64,000 nt of DNA from Cubamyces lactineus (GCA_022376465.1 JACDTU010000004.1:992001-1056000); one strand, 5' to 3'; counted from the stretch's first letter, positions 47,575 to 59,025 are shown. The notes: generated by a model from the sequence alone, not told the origin. Numbers and translations are program-made.

Positions 47575-49934
47575 TTAGTGGTGTGTGGGCATATCCACGG
47601 ACGCCTTGTTGCCGATAGCATCCTCCGCCTTCCAGAGCGAGGTCGTAGTCTGCAAATGCCAAGGCCAGTCAATCTCCACGTTCTCTCGACGTTACATAAA
47701 CCTGCATCGAGCCAGCGACTTACCTTGTTCTGCGTGTAGAAGTCGATGCCGTGGCGGCCGTAGAATGGGATGTCCCCAAGGAAGCTCGCCTTGTTCCCGC
47801 TCCAGGAGAACATGGGGAGAGGGACGGGGATGGGCACGTTGACGCCCACCTGGCCAACCTCGACCTCGCGCTCGAACTTGCGCGCCGTCGCGCCGCTCTG
47901 CGTGAAGATCGCGGTGCCGTTTCCGTACTTGTTTTCGTTGATGATCGCGAGCGCGTCGTCGAGCGTGTCTGCCTTGATCACGACGAGGACGGGCCCGAAG
48001 ATTTCCTCGCTGGAGGGTTAACGTCCACGATGAGTGCAGTGCAGATTGGATGCGAACGAGGGCGGCGTACCGGTAGCAGCGCATAGTCGTCGTAGCCTCG
48101 ATAATGGTAGGTCCTACCCAGTTACCATCGGGGTAGCCAGGAACCTGGTAGCCGCGCCCGTCAAGCGCAATGACACCGCCCTCTTCCTCCGCAGAGGCAA
48201 TGAGGCTAGTAATGCGCTGCTTAGCAGCGGGGGAGATGACAGGGCCACTAGGGTGGACAACGTCAATATCGGTCATCCCCGGTGCACGGCATGGACGTAC
48301 AGATCAGCACCCTGCTCGAACCCTTGGTTCACCTTCAGCTTCTTGGCACGCTCGACGAGCTCCGGAATCCAAGAGTGCGTGGGGCCAACCAAAACAGCTG
48401 CGAATGGTTATACAGCTGTTGATGCTCCCGGTACGTGTGCACTTACCGACTGAGATCGCCATGCACCGCTGACCGGCGGCACCGAAGGCAGCACCAATGA
48501 TTGAGTTGAGTGCGTGGTTCTTGTTTGCTGCGAGGATTGTCAGCGCAAGCGTACGACTGCAGTTGCTTCAGCAACTTACCATCTGGCATGAGAACCGCGT
48601 GGTTCTTTGCTCCCAAATTAGCCTAAACCAGTATTTGAGCATGGATCTGATTGAATTGGCAGGACAAGGCACACCTGCACACGCTTCCCGGTTGCCCGTC
48701 CTCTGCAAGGGTCATCAGCACCGGCTGAAAGGATCGTTTGGTTGCATATATGTATGCTCACCTCTCATAAATGTGCTTTCCAGCACGATCACCACCGACA
48801 AAGCTAATTGCCTTGATTGTGGGGTGATCGCATATAGCGTTTACGGTGGGCACGGTTCCATGGATGACGTTAAGTACACCCTCAGGAAGACCAGCCCTCT
48901 TGCATAGCTCGGCAATGATCATAGCTGCTCCAGGATCCCGTTCTGAAGGCTTGAGAATGAGCGTGTTACCAGTCGCGAGAGCCATAGGGATGGTCCACAA
49001 AGGAATCATTCTATATATTCATCAGGGACCCGCAAATAGTTTTAGACTTGTGTTGAACTCACGCAGGGAAGTTGAACGGTGCAATACTGTAGCATCACGG
49101 TGAGCATGAACACGATTCTCTCGAGTAGACTGTGCCTTACCTTGCGCACACGCCCAGGGGCAACCGACGCGTCGAGGTGTCCATATCCTTGGAAACTGTG
49201 TGCCAAAACGAAGGTCAGTCGCAAACAGTGTTGGCCAATGCCATCAACTGACCCTCAATAGTCTGTCCCATGAGTGCCGAAGGAATGCCGCAGGCGGTTT
49301 CCACCACTTGCAGGCCCCGGAGCAGGTCTCCCTGAGCATCTGTTGCGCATGCTCAGTAATCAATCATGTCAATATGGGCGTATTACACACCAGGATAGGT
49401 CTTTCCCTGCTCGAGCACAATGCTGCTAGCGATGGCGTCCCCATGTTGCCTCAGCTGGTGCTGGAGCCTACCAGACTGTCAGCCACAGGCCTCCAAGTAA
49501 CAAGACCAATATCGCGCACTCCATAACGAATCTCTGGCGCGTCAATACGCTGGAACGACTCCATGTCTTGTACGCCTGAGAAGCAGCGGTAACAGCCTGC
49601 TCAAACTCCGATGACGTCGTCTCAGGGACTCTTGTCAAGAGCGTTTGCGTCGCCTGGATCGCGGTGAGCCCAAACCTCAGTAACGGCTAGGTTGGCAACG
49701 TACGGGGTCGACGACATCGATCCACTTGTCGGCCTTGCTCTCTACGAACTCGCCGCCAATGAAGTTCTTGGTGTTCTCGCCGGTCGCACTCGTGCCTTTC
49801 CATTCTTTGGAGATCTGCTCTGCCTTCGATTTCGCGGCCGCACTCAGGCCACTCAGAGGTGGCCGCGAGCCCGTGGTGGTCGCGTAGGAGCGCACACGCA
49901 GGCGGGCTGGGCGGGGCAGCTTAGCGAGAGGCAT
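47575..49934 (-). CDS. Methylmalonate-semialdehyde dehydrogenase (acylating), mitochondrial
   Basis: Fourteen exons on the minus strand: 49934-49704, 49653-49520, 49467-49391, 49339-49253, 49195-49141, 49086-49063 (24 nt), 49010-48762, 48702-48675 (28 nt), 48622-48580, 48527-48447, 48397-48301, 48247-48071, 48009-47724, 47649-47575; 547 aa. ALDH6 family: converts malonate and methylmalonate semialdehyde to acetyl- or propionyl-CoA in valine and pyrimidine catabolism. The Arg-rich, acid-free start ([20 protein letters not shown]) is a mitochondrial targeting signal. Seen: [78 protein letters not shown], the catalytic cysteine in GQRCMA (about 331), [16 protein letters not shown] and [10 protein letters not shown]. 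Family-typical length, no defects. Confidence 0.96.
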
Positions 49935-50279
49935 GATGTCTGTCTTCACGTACGGGGACGCAGGTGTGAACTTCGAAGCGCGAGTGGGAAGACGGCAGAG
50001 GGTGGGTCTGTAGGAGGTGCGCTACTTATATTCCGGGCAAGTTCCGGCTCGGGTGAAGGCCAAGGATAGGCGGAGGGGCGCTGGGACGGTGCGCTGGAGA
50101 CTGCAGTGACTGGACTCTGGCCGTCGGACGGTGCCCCGGACTCAGGACTGGGTCATGTGGGGTAAACAGGCGCCCGTCCCGCGTCGGTCACAATCCGTGA
50201 TCCGCTAATGGGCGTCTATCTCCGCCCCCCGCCTTGGCTGCTGTCATCAACTCTCAGCCATCGACTGCACCATCCGACC
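49935..50279. promoter_or_regulatory. Divergent promoter, MMSDH / thioredoxin-fold gene
   Basis: 345 bp between two opposite start codons. No clear TATA box. A short ORF overlapping from 49692 is antisense to exon 1 of the dehydrogenase and was ignored. Confidence 0.45.
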
Positions 50280-51268
50280 ATGCCTTCGCCTCCAATCCAG
50301 GTCTTTCTCACCACCATCGCATCCCAGCCTGCGCTCAGGCAACGCCAAGGTTCGTCTGCTGCTGCATGGCATCGATCACCGTCGACCGTGCTCATTGAAC
50401 CCTCAATCCAGAGTATGTGCTACGCGTCTTGCAGGTCAAGAAGGTGGCCTTCACATCCTACGATCTCGCCTCAGACGAGGACGCGAAGAAGCTATGGCGA
50501 AGGAAGGCCCCACTAGGCTAGTACTGGTCTGCTCACCGTCACACGCGTCATTGCAGCGCGGTGGCTGAACGCACACCCAACTACAGACAAGCAGCAACTT
50601 CCTGGTATCTTGATCGGTGGCGAATTCCCTGGGGTGCGTATTCATATCGCATCGCCATGTTCGCGATATCTGAACACGAGCTCTCTGAAAACAGACGTTC
50701 CAAGACTTGTAAGTCAGTCATATGTGGTTCTCCCTGGGCGCGGTCGCTGACGACCGCTCTTGGATGTAGTGAAGAAGCCGTCGAGTTCGGCGAGCTCGAC
50801 GCCTTCCTCCGCCTCAACGAAGAATGGCAGCCACTTGAAGACGAGAAGCCCATGCTCCGCGCCGTACCTGTCGGCATCCCAGGCGCGTACTCTCCCGCCC
50901 AGATGAACCCGAGCCACGTCTCCCCCGCACCGTCGCCCATCAAGACAAAAGCCCGCGACGGCGAGATCGACGCAGGAGACACACTGGGAGATTCAGGGCT
51001 CCATGGCGTGAACGTCACGGAAGACGATCTGCTTGCGCTGGTGGAGGAGCTTGGTCTTGGCGAGGCGGATGCGGAGGAGCTTGTGAAGGGCTTGGGTGGG
51101 AGCACGAAGGCGGCACCTAAGCCTGAGGAGTCGAAACCGGAGGTTAAGCAGGAAGAAACCACATCGAAAGATGAGAGCAAGGAGGAGGAACCTGCACCTG
51201 TTCAGAAGGCGGAGGAATCGAAGACGGAGAATGCGGCACAGGCCAGTACCGAGACGAAGGAGGCATGA
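50280..51268 (+). CDS. SH3BGRL/thioredoxin-fold protein with acidic C-terminus
   Basis: Exons 50280-50349, 50412-50516, 50587-50633, 50695-50708 (14 nt) and 50770-51268 give 244 aa. The first ~100 residues follow the glutaredoxin-like fold of SH3-binding glutamate-rich-like proteins: IQVFLTTIASQPALRQRQ, VLQVKKVAFTSYDLASDEDA, KQQLPGILIGGEFPG, FEEAVEFGELDAFLRL. No CxxC redox pair is present, as usual for SH3BGRL proteins, so a binding or scaffold role is likelier than redox catalysis. The second half has a small helical motif (VTEDDLLALVEELGLGEADA) and a long Glu/Lys/Pro tail that is probably disordered. The second intron is read as GC-AG (CTAG|GCTAGT) because only this gives PLDKQQLPG; the first uses a GTTCGT donor. 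Tail to tail with seipin. Confidence 0.75.
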
Positions 51269-51525
51269 TTTCCTTCTTTGACGTCAACGCGCTCGAAGAA
51301 GGCTCTGGAGTAGGACTTGCTTGGACGAGGCTTGAACGGAGGATTGTACAACTTAGGGTCAGGGTCGAATGGCAGTATACATACCACGGAATTCCAACTT
51401 TCGTATTCATTCGTCGAAGAGACCTTTATGGAGAACAAATGCGTAGACATCGGATTCTCCATCCCACCTATGATACAGCGTACATCCTCCGGGTTGATAA
51501 CGAAGGGCCCCGCCTCGAACACCCT

Positions 51526-52917
51526 TTATTCATCTAAGTCTTCGCGTGGTGGCGTTCGCGTCCGACGTCGACGCATCGGGGGTGTACCTTCGCCACGAAT
51601 CCGACGACCAGAGGCACCAGGCTCACTAGGTGTGGTATACTGCTCGGCATCCCACTCATCCTCCCCTTCTGGCTCAGTCTTGATCTCGCGTTCGGATACG
51701 TCTCTCTGTGATGCGTTGTTTTCATAACTTCGCTAAGCAGGAAGAGTCACAACCCACTTACCGATGCTCTGGATCTAGAACCGCTCCCTTCACTGGGTGT
51801 ACGCCGAGACGTCCTAGGCTTCGGTTTCGAGTCGTCTCCTTCCTCGACCCTGCGGCGAGAACGTCGACGTTTACGCGGGCCCTCATTCGTCTTCGGAGGC
51901 TCGTTCACGTCCGACGGGAAGTGCCATTCCACCGCCGGCATGAGGCACGCAATCATCCCGACGAACATGATGAAGAAGAATACGCCCGACGCGACGAGTG
52001 CCGAGACGAGCGGGAATCGTGATATAAGACCCCTGTATATACGGAAGCTCAGCCAATATGCGCGTCATCAGGGACGGGTGGACGGCATGCTTACCGTACG
52101 CCATGGTGCAGGACTACGCCGCGAATGTACCCGGACAAGACGGACAGCTCGCGACCGTGTCCCTCGCCGATCGTCTTCCATTGGTCTCGCCGTCCAAGTT
52201 CCACTCGCGCCAGCGCGCGAGACGTTCCCAGTACAAAGTCCTTAAGCATGGGTATATTCAGGTCGACAGTGCCTGGCCTGTTGTACAGGAATGACCAAGG
52301 AGACGCGATGGGCGGAAGGACGATCGCCTATTTGCATACAGTCTGAATACCATAACAATGCGTCCGTAGATGGCTTATATGCTCACCGGCTTCCGGGCGG
52401 TTGCAATCGTGCCATTGCTAGGCGTCATGAGGTTGAGAGAGGCCATGAAGTTGCCAAGAGCGAAGTTGGCATCGTTTGCAGGTACCACCAGGTGTAGCGA
52501 TATGTCGTACGGTTGTTGCGCTACTACGCTGGGCAACGCAACCTCTGCAAACGGTACAGGGCCGTCACTGTGTTCATAAAGTTATTACGACACCTTCGTA
52601 AGCGTCTTGGGGAGAGCATACCCATATTGCAAGAATATCTCTGCTTCCCAACCGACCGCTACGCTCTTCCATACCCAGTACCCCGACCCCACAGACAGGA
52701 ACAAGATCACAGGTAAAGAGACAGAGAAAACAGCAAGAGGTATGAGTTGCGGCGCCAATGGCTGTACAAGACGTAGAGCCGCGAGGAGTAGGTCGATAAA
52801 TAAGCGGATGGGATGCAGAGGCCAGAAGTAGCTCAGTATGCCGCCGGTGTCCTCGACGACCTTCTTGCGTAGTTTGTCACGCTCTTGGACGTCGGGGTCT
52901 TTCTGCGGAGGCTCCAT
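51526..52917 (-). CDS. Seipin (lipid-droplet biogenesis)
   Basis: Five exons on the minus strand, 52917-52622, 52567-52387, 52327-52095, 52032-51762 and 51732-51526, give 395 aa. Seipin is an ER membrane oligomer at contact sites with lipid droplets that controls droplet size. Two membrane segments flank a luminal domain, as in the family: about 57-80 (LIPLAVFSVSLPVILFLSVG) and about 245-267 (VASGVFFFIMFVGMIACL). The luminal part carries PYDISLHLVVPANDANFALG and NFMASLNLMTPSNGTI, the most conserved seipin stretches. The cytosolic tail is basic then acidic (RKRRRSRRR, EPEGEDEWD) and contains many Ser/Thr/Pro, typical of fungi. All splice junctions close; the acceptor of exon 3 is TAG|GCGATC because an earlier AG leads to a stop. 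Confidence 0.88.
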
Positions 52918-53119
52918 GCTAGTAGTCGAGCATACGCGTAGGGAATGGGAAACGGCCTGTACAGAAAGGACGCGAAGAGGGACAGGAGGAGAGATGGAGG
53001 TCGAGGACGCGCCGCCTCACAGTGCGCGCGTTCCAACAAGGCCCAGCGCTCAGCACACTCTACTGAACGCCATGGACGTCATAAACACGTGATATCGACT
53101 TTCGCCTACTACCACGACC
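52918..53119. promoter_or_regulatory. Divergent promoter, seipin / 213-aa gene
   Basis: Only 202 bp between the two start codons, so the core promoters must overlap or abut. No obvious TATA box. Confidence 0.5.
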
Positions 53120-53761
53120 ATGGCTAGCGATCTGAAGCAGCTTCTCGGCGAGAAACCATCATCATCGGCACTCTCTGAACACATCTCTACACTCGCGACT
53201 AAAGTGTCGAAGCCAGAGGGCGCTGTACCCGAAGTCAAATCCTACTCCGATGCCGTCTACTTCAACTACTACCCGCTCGGCCTCAGTCTCATGTTCAAAC
53301 CCGTGAACGGGTACAAGCCCAAGACTGGCCTCAAACGAGACGACCTCCAAGATGCGAACCTGATCCTGGACGGGATCGACATCTACAACGTCCCAAAACC
53401 CAAAGCGGGTGCAAACGCAGCCCGCGCCACCAAATCCCCGTACACGACCTATCCCATCTCTCCGATCGTCCTCAGCCTCGTCCCCTTTCCCCCGGACAAG
53501 GACGGAAAGACGCGCGCGGAGAGCATCAGTATCACGCCCGAGACAACAGGAAAGGAGTTCGTACTTGCCATGGGCGAGCCCGATCGCAAGGGTGGAGGCG
53601 CAGGGCCGTCCTCGGGCTCGATAGGAATCTGGTGCGAGTGGTCGAAGGACGGCGTCATGGTCGAGTTTGGAGGGGAGGAGAGCAGGGGCCCACAGGCATG
53701 GGAACGCGGAAAGGACGCGGTGTGGAAGGTGATCAGCATATTCCCTCCGAAGAAGGATTGA
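53120..53761 (+). CDS. Uncharacterised 213-aa protein
   Basis: Intronless ORF with start context ACGACCATGG. I do not recognise a named family. Order of visible features: helical N-terminus (LSEHISTLATKVSKPE), a hydrophobic-aromatic stretch (YSDAVYFNYYPLGLSLMF), DANLILDGIDIYNVP, a strand-rich middle (YPISPIVLSLVPFPP) and a final segment with GIWCEWSKDGVMVEFGG and DAVWKVISIFP. The composition is of a soluble cytosolic α/β protein; no signal peptide or membrane segment. The many aromatic residues in regular strands and the absence of introns in an intron-rich neighbourhood are the notable points. Probably a real gene given 200+ uninterrupted codons and ordered hydrophobic pattern. Confidence 0.7.
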   Translation: MASDLKQLLGEKPSSSALSEHISTLATKVSKPEGAVPEVKSYSDAVYFNYYPLGLSLMFKPVNGYKPKTGLKRDDLQDANLILDGIDIYNVPKPKAGANAARATKSPYTTYPISPIVLSLVPFPPDKDGKTRAESISITPETTGKEFVLAMGEPDRKGGGAGPSSGSIGIWCEWSKDGVMVEFGGEESRGPQAWERGKDAVWKVISIFPPKKD

Positions 53762-53956
53762 TTGGATTCGGACAGGCGAAAGGTAGGTATCGTGCTCTAT
53801 GGTGGCTGGTTTTACAAGAGGTATGTACATCATCTCACGCTTCTTCCGTGATATTCGCAGCACTCGATCCAGCAGTGTGGTATATCATCAGCATATCAAA
53901 GAGGTCCGTCTGTGGGCGCAAGCCTCAGGAATGCTTCCAGGCGTTGTGAAGGCGTC

Positions 53957-54636
53957 TCACTCACTGTAGTCGTACACCAGGCGGATTTCAATCACTTCGC
54001 CCTTAGGACCCTCGAAGAAAACATGACGAGTATATCTCTTCTCGCCATTCACTTGCTCGAAGCCCCAGGTCTAAGGGGGACATGTAGTCAGTTGCGACTC
54101 GCCAAAGCAGCTGCTAACTTGCTTACCTGCTCTGAGGACCACGTCCGTCCGCTCTTAGCAGTATCACTCTTTGCGCAGGTGTAGATTATCTCGCCGTTCT
54201 CGAAGGACTCGTCCGCCCAATCTTTCTTGAGCCATTCCCGCTCGAGCTCGTTGAGGGGCACGCGCCGGCTCTTTGAGAGCACAGCGCCGAAGACATGGTC
54301 TTCGTGGGGCCGCTCGGTCCAATCGAGGACGCGATACTCGCTTGTTCCCTTGATGCCGCCGGTCACGGTTTGGTCGATATCAATGTGCTCGATGCCGTTC
54401 TCGTCCTTGTAGTGCTTGACAGAGAGGTACACGCTAGCCATCGCAATGGCCTTCCTGGTGAACCAACTAACGCCCTGAAGGCGGAGAATCTCATCGCTGT
54501 CGTCGCTCAGCGTCTTGTTCTGGTTATCGGGGCAGTCATGAGATATAGGGCGCTATAATTCCAGACCAAAATGACGACGAACCATGGTAAACTTGCCGCT
54601 AATGTCGCGGGTGGTCATCTCTGCGGGTGCGGCCAT
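53957..54636 (-). CDS. Uncharacterised small protein, possible lipocalin/FABP-like barrel
   Basis: Exons 54636-54583, 54519-54127 and 54070-53957 on the minus strand give 186 aa. The first intron has a GTTCGT donor. The sequence reads as a series of β-strands: ISGKFTMNKTLSDDSDEILR, LQGVSWFTRKAIAMASVYLS, GIEHIDIDQTVTGGIKGTSE, YRVLDWTERPHEDHVFG and, at the end, RYTRHVFFEGPKGEVIEIRL. A G-x-F-x-x-N-x-T start and W-F-x-R-K-A helix-like piece recall fatty-acid-binding/lipocalin barrels, but no signature is complete, so this is only a fold guess. No signal peptide. The same type of protein seems common in basidiomycetes, from memory only. Confidence 0.65.
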
Positions 54637-55358
54637 CTTGAGTGGTGGAGTGCTGACGGTGGGGGGATGCAAGTAGGATTCATGGATGACGGTGGTGTAT
54701 TTATGCGGAGAACGACGGCGCAGCCTGAGAGACTGCGACTGCTATCACATGGATCTGCCCCAAAGGACTGCTCGCGCATGCAGTCCTCCTGCATCATTGA
54801 CTGTCCAACTGCACCCGTGCACGCTAAGTGGATGGAACTACCCTCGTTCCCCAGGGGTTCCGGCCGCCATCTGACCTGGAAGGCGTATACATTCGTGATA
54901 ACCCGTCGCCGAAGGTTGGGTCGCGCTGAGGCATGTGCGCGGCGGGCTTGTAGGCGGAGGGGAACTTGCCAATACAGGGCATGTAGTATTTAGAGTGGGC
55001 GCGATGCTTCCCGGAATGCGTATACTTATACGGCACTGTCAATGCCAGGTTACGGCTGTTAGCGGAGGACAAATTCAACCGCTACGCTGGATTCAAATGC
55101 CGTCGAGCTCAACTTTCTTCGGCTCTCTCTCTCGACCAGAACCACGACGAACTTAGGTGTGTTAGCCATGCCGAGATCGAACAGGAGTTGTGGTTGGTCG
55201 TGCGCAGCAGCCGCCGGCGTCGCAGTGAGCAACACATGCCGGGAATAGCATGCCTGGACTGCACCCGCACCGTCATTCGTTCACACCTCCACCCCATGAG
55301 CCTCCTCTGCCCTGCACACCTATCCTTCAGACGCTAGACGTCTGACACACTACATGGA
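54637..55358. promoter_or_regulatory. Divergent promoter region, 0.7 kb
   Basis: Between the start codons of the small barrel-like protein and the LCCL gene. A plus-strand ORF at 54571-54993 overlaps the first of these genes and has no family features. Nothing else seen. Confidence 0.4.
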
Positions 55359-57503
55359 ATGGCGTCCACATCAACCTCACGATCTGAGTCTGAATCTCGC
55401 CTGACCCATGTCGGTAGCGAGGTTAACTCCACTCATTCGCATACGGTCAAATTCTCGCCGCGGGAGACCTTCGAGATTGAGGAAACCGCTGCCTATCCGA
55501 CAATTCACCCTGGGCCAAAGCAATGGCGGAAGAGATTACGGAGGGCGTTCTGGCTGGACCACCCGCGCGTACGGCGCATATGGCTCTACATTCGGGGACC
55601 TCGCCCTAAAGTGGAACTACCAGGTCCGTTTACCCTACCGTATCTACCGTGACAGAACCTTGTAACTAACCCTTGCAGACCCGACGCCTTTCTTGAGCTT
55701 GACGTTCTACGCAGGCGGAAAGACACGCAGCATAGCTCTCGAGCCCGCATGGATTCGCCTCACTCGCTGGTTCACGAACCCCTGGCTATTCGTCGTCCTC
55801 GCCGTCGGGTACATCATCGGCTTCGCCTTCTTCGCGCGCGCCCAGTCGTTTCTGACTCCCGCTGACTCGTTCATTGGTTGCACTGCGACCTACTGGGCCG
55901 CGAACGACGGATGCGGGCTGGACGGCGATGATTGTGGACCCTTTGGCAATGCGTCGTTCGACTTTCGATGTCCGGCGCAATGCAGTCAGGTCGTTCTGCA
56001 GAACCCGCGTACCGTTGGAGACGAACAGGTGGACTTCGTCCCTCTCATAGTCGGTGGAGGTGATGAGCAGGGGACGTATCGCGGTGATACGTTCATCTGC
56101 GCTGCTGCTGTGCAAGCGTGAGTTGTGTAGGCGTTAATGTCTTCACACCCGTCGCTCATAATCATCGCAGAGGTTTGATCAGCGACTCCAAGGGTGGTTG
56201 CGCGACCCTGCAACTCACTGGTAACTTCACAAACTTCCTCCCCTTCACCGCAAACGGCCTATCTTCCATCGGCTTCCCCACGATATTCCCTGTCTCCTTC
56301 CGCTTCCTGTCCACCACATCGCTACACAACTGTTCCGACTATCGCAACGAGGCTCTCGCGTTCAACGCCCTCATCACTGCGCTCCTTTTCCTTGTGCTCC
56401 GGCCGAAACCTATCGTATTGTACTGGTGCCTAGTGTGCATTGGCTTCTGGCATGTCTCTCTCTTTTCACAACCGCAGGCCAGCCCTCCACCCCTGGACGT
56501 TGCCTTCCAGCAATTTCTTCCCGCACTCTTCGTCGCATACGCCTTTTGGCGACTCGCGTTCCGCTTCACGCTGCCAGCCTTCCGCAAGGCCCCAATAGAA
56601 GCCACCGTGTGGTATCTAGCTCCGTACTGGGTCGGCGTCTTGACAAACATCACGACGGACAAGATTCCCATCGACCGCCTCGTCGCATCCGATATCACAG
56701 CACGTCCGGGAGGACTCACCGCACTCATAATCATCATTGTAATCCTACTGGTCATCGTGATCAACCAGGTGAGAGTGATCAGGAAGACCGGATGGCTCCC
56801 GTGGTATCTCGGATGGTATATCGCGGGCGGCCTCGTCACGCTCGTCCTCTCACAGCTGCCCGGGCTGGAGCTTAGGATACACCACTACATCCTGGCCATG
56901 GTTCTCATGCCTGGAACCGGTTTCCCGACCCGCCTCTCCGCAATCTACCAAGGCTTCTTGTTAGGGATGTTTCTCAACGGAGTCGCGGCCTTTGGCTTCG
57001 ATTCAATACTGCAGACCCCCGCCGACGTGAGTGACCGGAATCCCACAGAATCAGCTGCGGCGAACTGACTTCCACTTCCTCGACCGGTAGCTGCGGCGCG
57101 ACGCACCGCTTGGGTCGGACTTGCCATCTTTCGTCACAAACTCGACGAACTACAACGCTTCGATCCCGTTCTTGAATCAGAGCATATTCTGGAACGCGCT
57201 CCCGGACGGCGAGGCCTGGGACGGCTTTGCGCTGTTGGTCGACGACGTCGAGCGATACGTGGGCACGGCCCTGAACTATTCACTCTCTGCGCTCGACCCC
57301 ACCCTCATCCACTTCTTCCGGCTCGCGGTAGGCACCCTTCCCTCCTTGTGCATAGCCTTCCCGCACTATAGACGTTCACTGACATGTGCTTCTCTTCCCC
57401 GCCACCGCAGTTCACTAGCGAAGGCTCAGCAGGCGATTTCACCAAGGCCGCCACGCTGTATCCTAACGGAACGTGGGTGGACCCCTTACCGGGTCCTTCG
57501 TAA
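55359..57503 (+). CDS. LCCL-domain multi-pass membrane protein
   Basis: Exons 55359-55623, 55679-56117, 56171-57026, 57091-57327 and 57411-57503 give 629 aa. A cytosolic N-terminus (Ser/Thr-rich, then basic) leads to a first membrane segment at about 122-143 (WLFVVLAVGYIIGFAFFARA). The LCCL domain follows, with GCTATYWAANDGCGLDGDDC, FDFRCPAQC and YRGDTFICAAAVQAGLISDS, that is, the family's cysteines and YxGDSxICxAAxHAG-like core. After it come about seven hydrophobic helices (NALITALLFLVL, YWCLVCIGFWHVSLF, ALFVAYAFWRLAF, IIIIVILLVIVINQV, WYIAGGLVTLVLS, FLLGMFLNGVAAFG). The C-terminus is again extracellular-looking with several N-x-S/T sites. LCCL domains bind lipids or glycans; this fungal architecture has no known reaction. 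Confidence 0.85.
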
Positions 57504-58007
57504 TAGACTTTGGACTTCCTGGGCGTTCTGGACATCTCGTACTCTCTTCTACTCAGGGCCTGTAGGTATAGCATGCATGGACACTGAACTATAGTTGTAT
57601 TCTCTCGTTCCCAAGCTCCGGCAGCAACCGCCGTAAACCCATCTGCAGTTCTCCCTTCAGTCGCGCCGTGAGAAGAGCGGCGAAGAGCAGCAGCAGAAGC
57701 GGCTGCAAACCGTATAGGCGACCTCGCAGGAGCAGAGGCACAGGTGAGTGTTCCCGGCGTCTAGATGATCAGTCTGTTCCGGAGGCCCGGAGCCAATCCG
57801 GATGTGCGGATCATTGGCTTCAATGAGATCTCCCGCTGGATCTGAATGCCCAATGCGTGATTCTGGCTAAGGGCGCCCTGGTGGCCCTGGGGACAAAGGG
57901 CTTGGGCGAACTGCTATATAGCCCAGTGTCTCATCTTTCCCTCCTTGACCTCCCTTCCGCACCTGCATCGTGAGCCACCTCTTAGCCACCCCTTCCAACT
58001 ACGTAGC
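57504..58007. other. Intergenic
   Basis: Spacer between two plus-strand genes. A TATA-like TATATAG lies near 57915, about 90 bp before the next start. No gene seen. Confidence 0.4.
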
Positions 58008-59025
58008 ATGGCCAAGGACTTGACGTCTACATTCAAGAACCCTGACCGTGAGTGTTCATTGCCACCCCTCCACTGCAGCTGGCCAGTGGCTCATATGTTT
58101 GACGATGCTAGACTTTGCACCTGTCAAGGGGCGAGGTGGCAGGGTGTACTGCAAGCTGTGTACACCCCCCGACCGACCCCGCGGCCAGCCGATGACTGTA
58201 GCTGCCGCAGTCCGCCATGAAACTGAGAATAGGAAACACCAGGAGAAGATAAAGGAGAACGCGCTGTGGGACTGGAACCATCAGCTCAACGCTGATTGGG
58301 CGACTCCGTACGTACCCCAGGGCGAGTCAGCCTGGGAGTACGATCCCTACACGTCCGAGCGCCTCACCGCGTACGTCAACTTTTGGCTCGAAGGCATCGA
58401 GATCGCGGAACGCGGCGAGCAGCCACCCACGATGGATGTATTCATCTCCCGCTACGACAACCTGTATCAGGAGGAGAACTGGGGCTTGAAGTACGGTGAG
58501 CGCGTGGAGGAAGAGGAAGAGGAGTGGCCCGCCGAAGAGTGCGAGGGCGTTGAAGGTTACTACTACGACGGTGGTTCCTTCGAGCCGTTCGACGAAGGCG
58601 ACGAGCACTACGAGGGCAACGAGGAGCCTCAGCCTCAGCCTCATTGGATGCAGGACAAGCTCCCACCGTACGTCCCGTCGCACAGCTCCGAGTCCATCCT
58701 CCGCAGAGCCAGGGAGGAGAAATGGTGGCCGGACGACCCTGATCCGTGCAAGGGCTGGGGTTCGGTCGTCAACGAAGAGACTCCGTGGTCGAACGTGCCA
58801 CAAACCACCATGCCGCAGTTATCCCATGGGTCAGACGCCACTCCGGAGACGCAGTCGTCGTCATCGGCGGGATCGTGGCAGCAGGTCCAACGCCGTCGCC
58901 GCCGCCCCCGTGCGTCGGGGCGTGGCCGGGGCAAGGGCTCACGGAAGGAGAAGACAGGCCACGTGCCCAACTCGAAGGTGGCTACACATCGGGTCGAGAC
59001 GCAGTGGCGGGCAAAGGTGTATTGA
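58008..59025 (+). CDS. Uncharacterised protein with C-X2-C-X18-H-X6-H motif
   Basis: Exons 58008-58047 and 58112-59025 give 317 aa. Soon after the start, HFAPVKGRGGRVYCKLC opens a C-X2-C-X18-H-X6-H array (second half VRHETENRKHQ), a plausible single zinc finger related in spacing to BED/C2H2 types. A Trp-rich region follows (ALWDWNHQLNADWATPY), then a very acidic, Tyr/Gly-rich middle (GERVEEEEEEWPAEE) and a C-terminus of Gln/Arg-rich low complexity (QQVQRRRRRPRASGRGRGKG) that could bind RNA or act as a nuclear signal. I do not recognise a named family; nucleic-acid binding is inference from the finger and RG-rich tail. The first exon encodes only 13 residues, but the phase fits and it supplies the only ATG. 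Confidence 0.6.
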
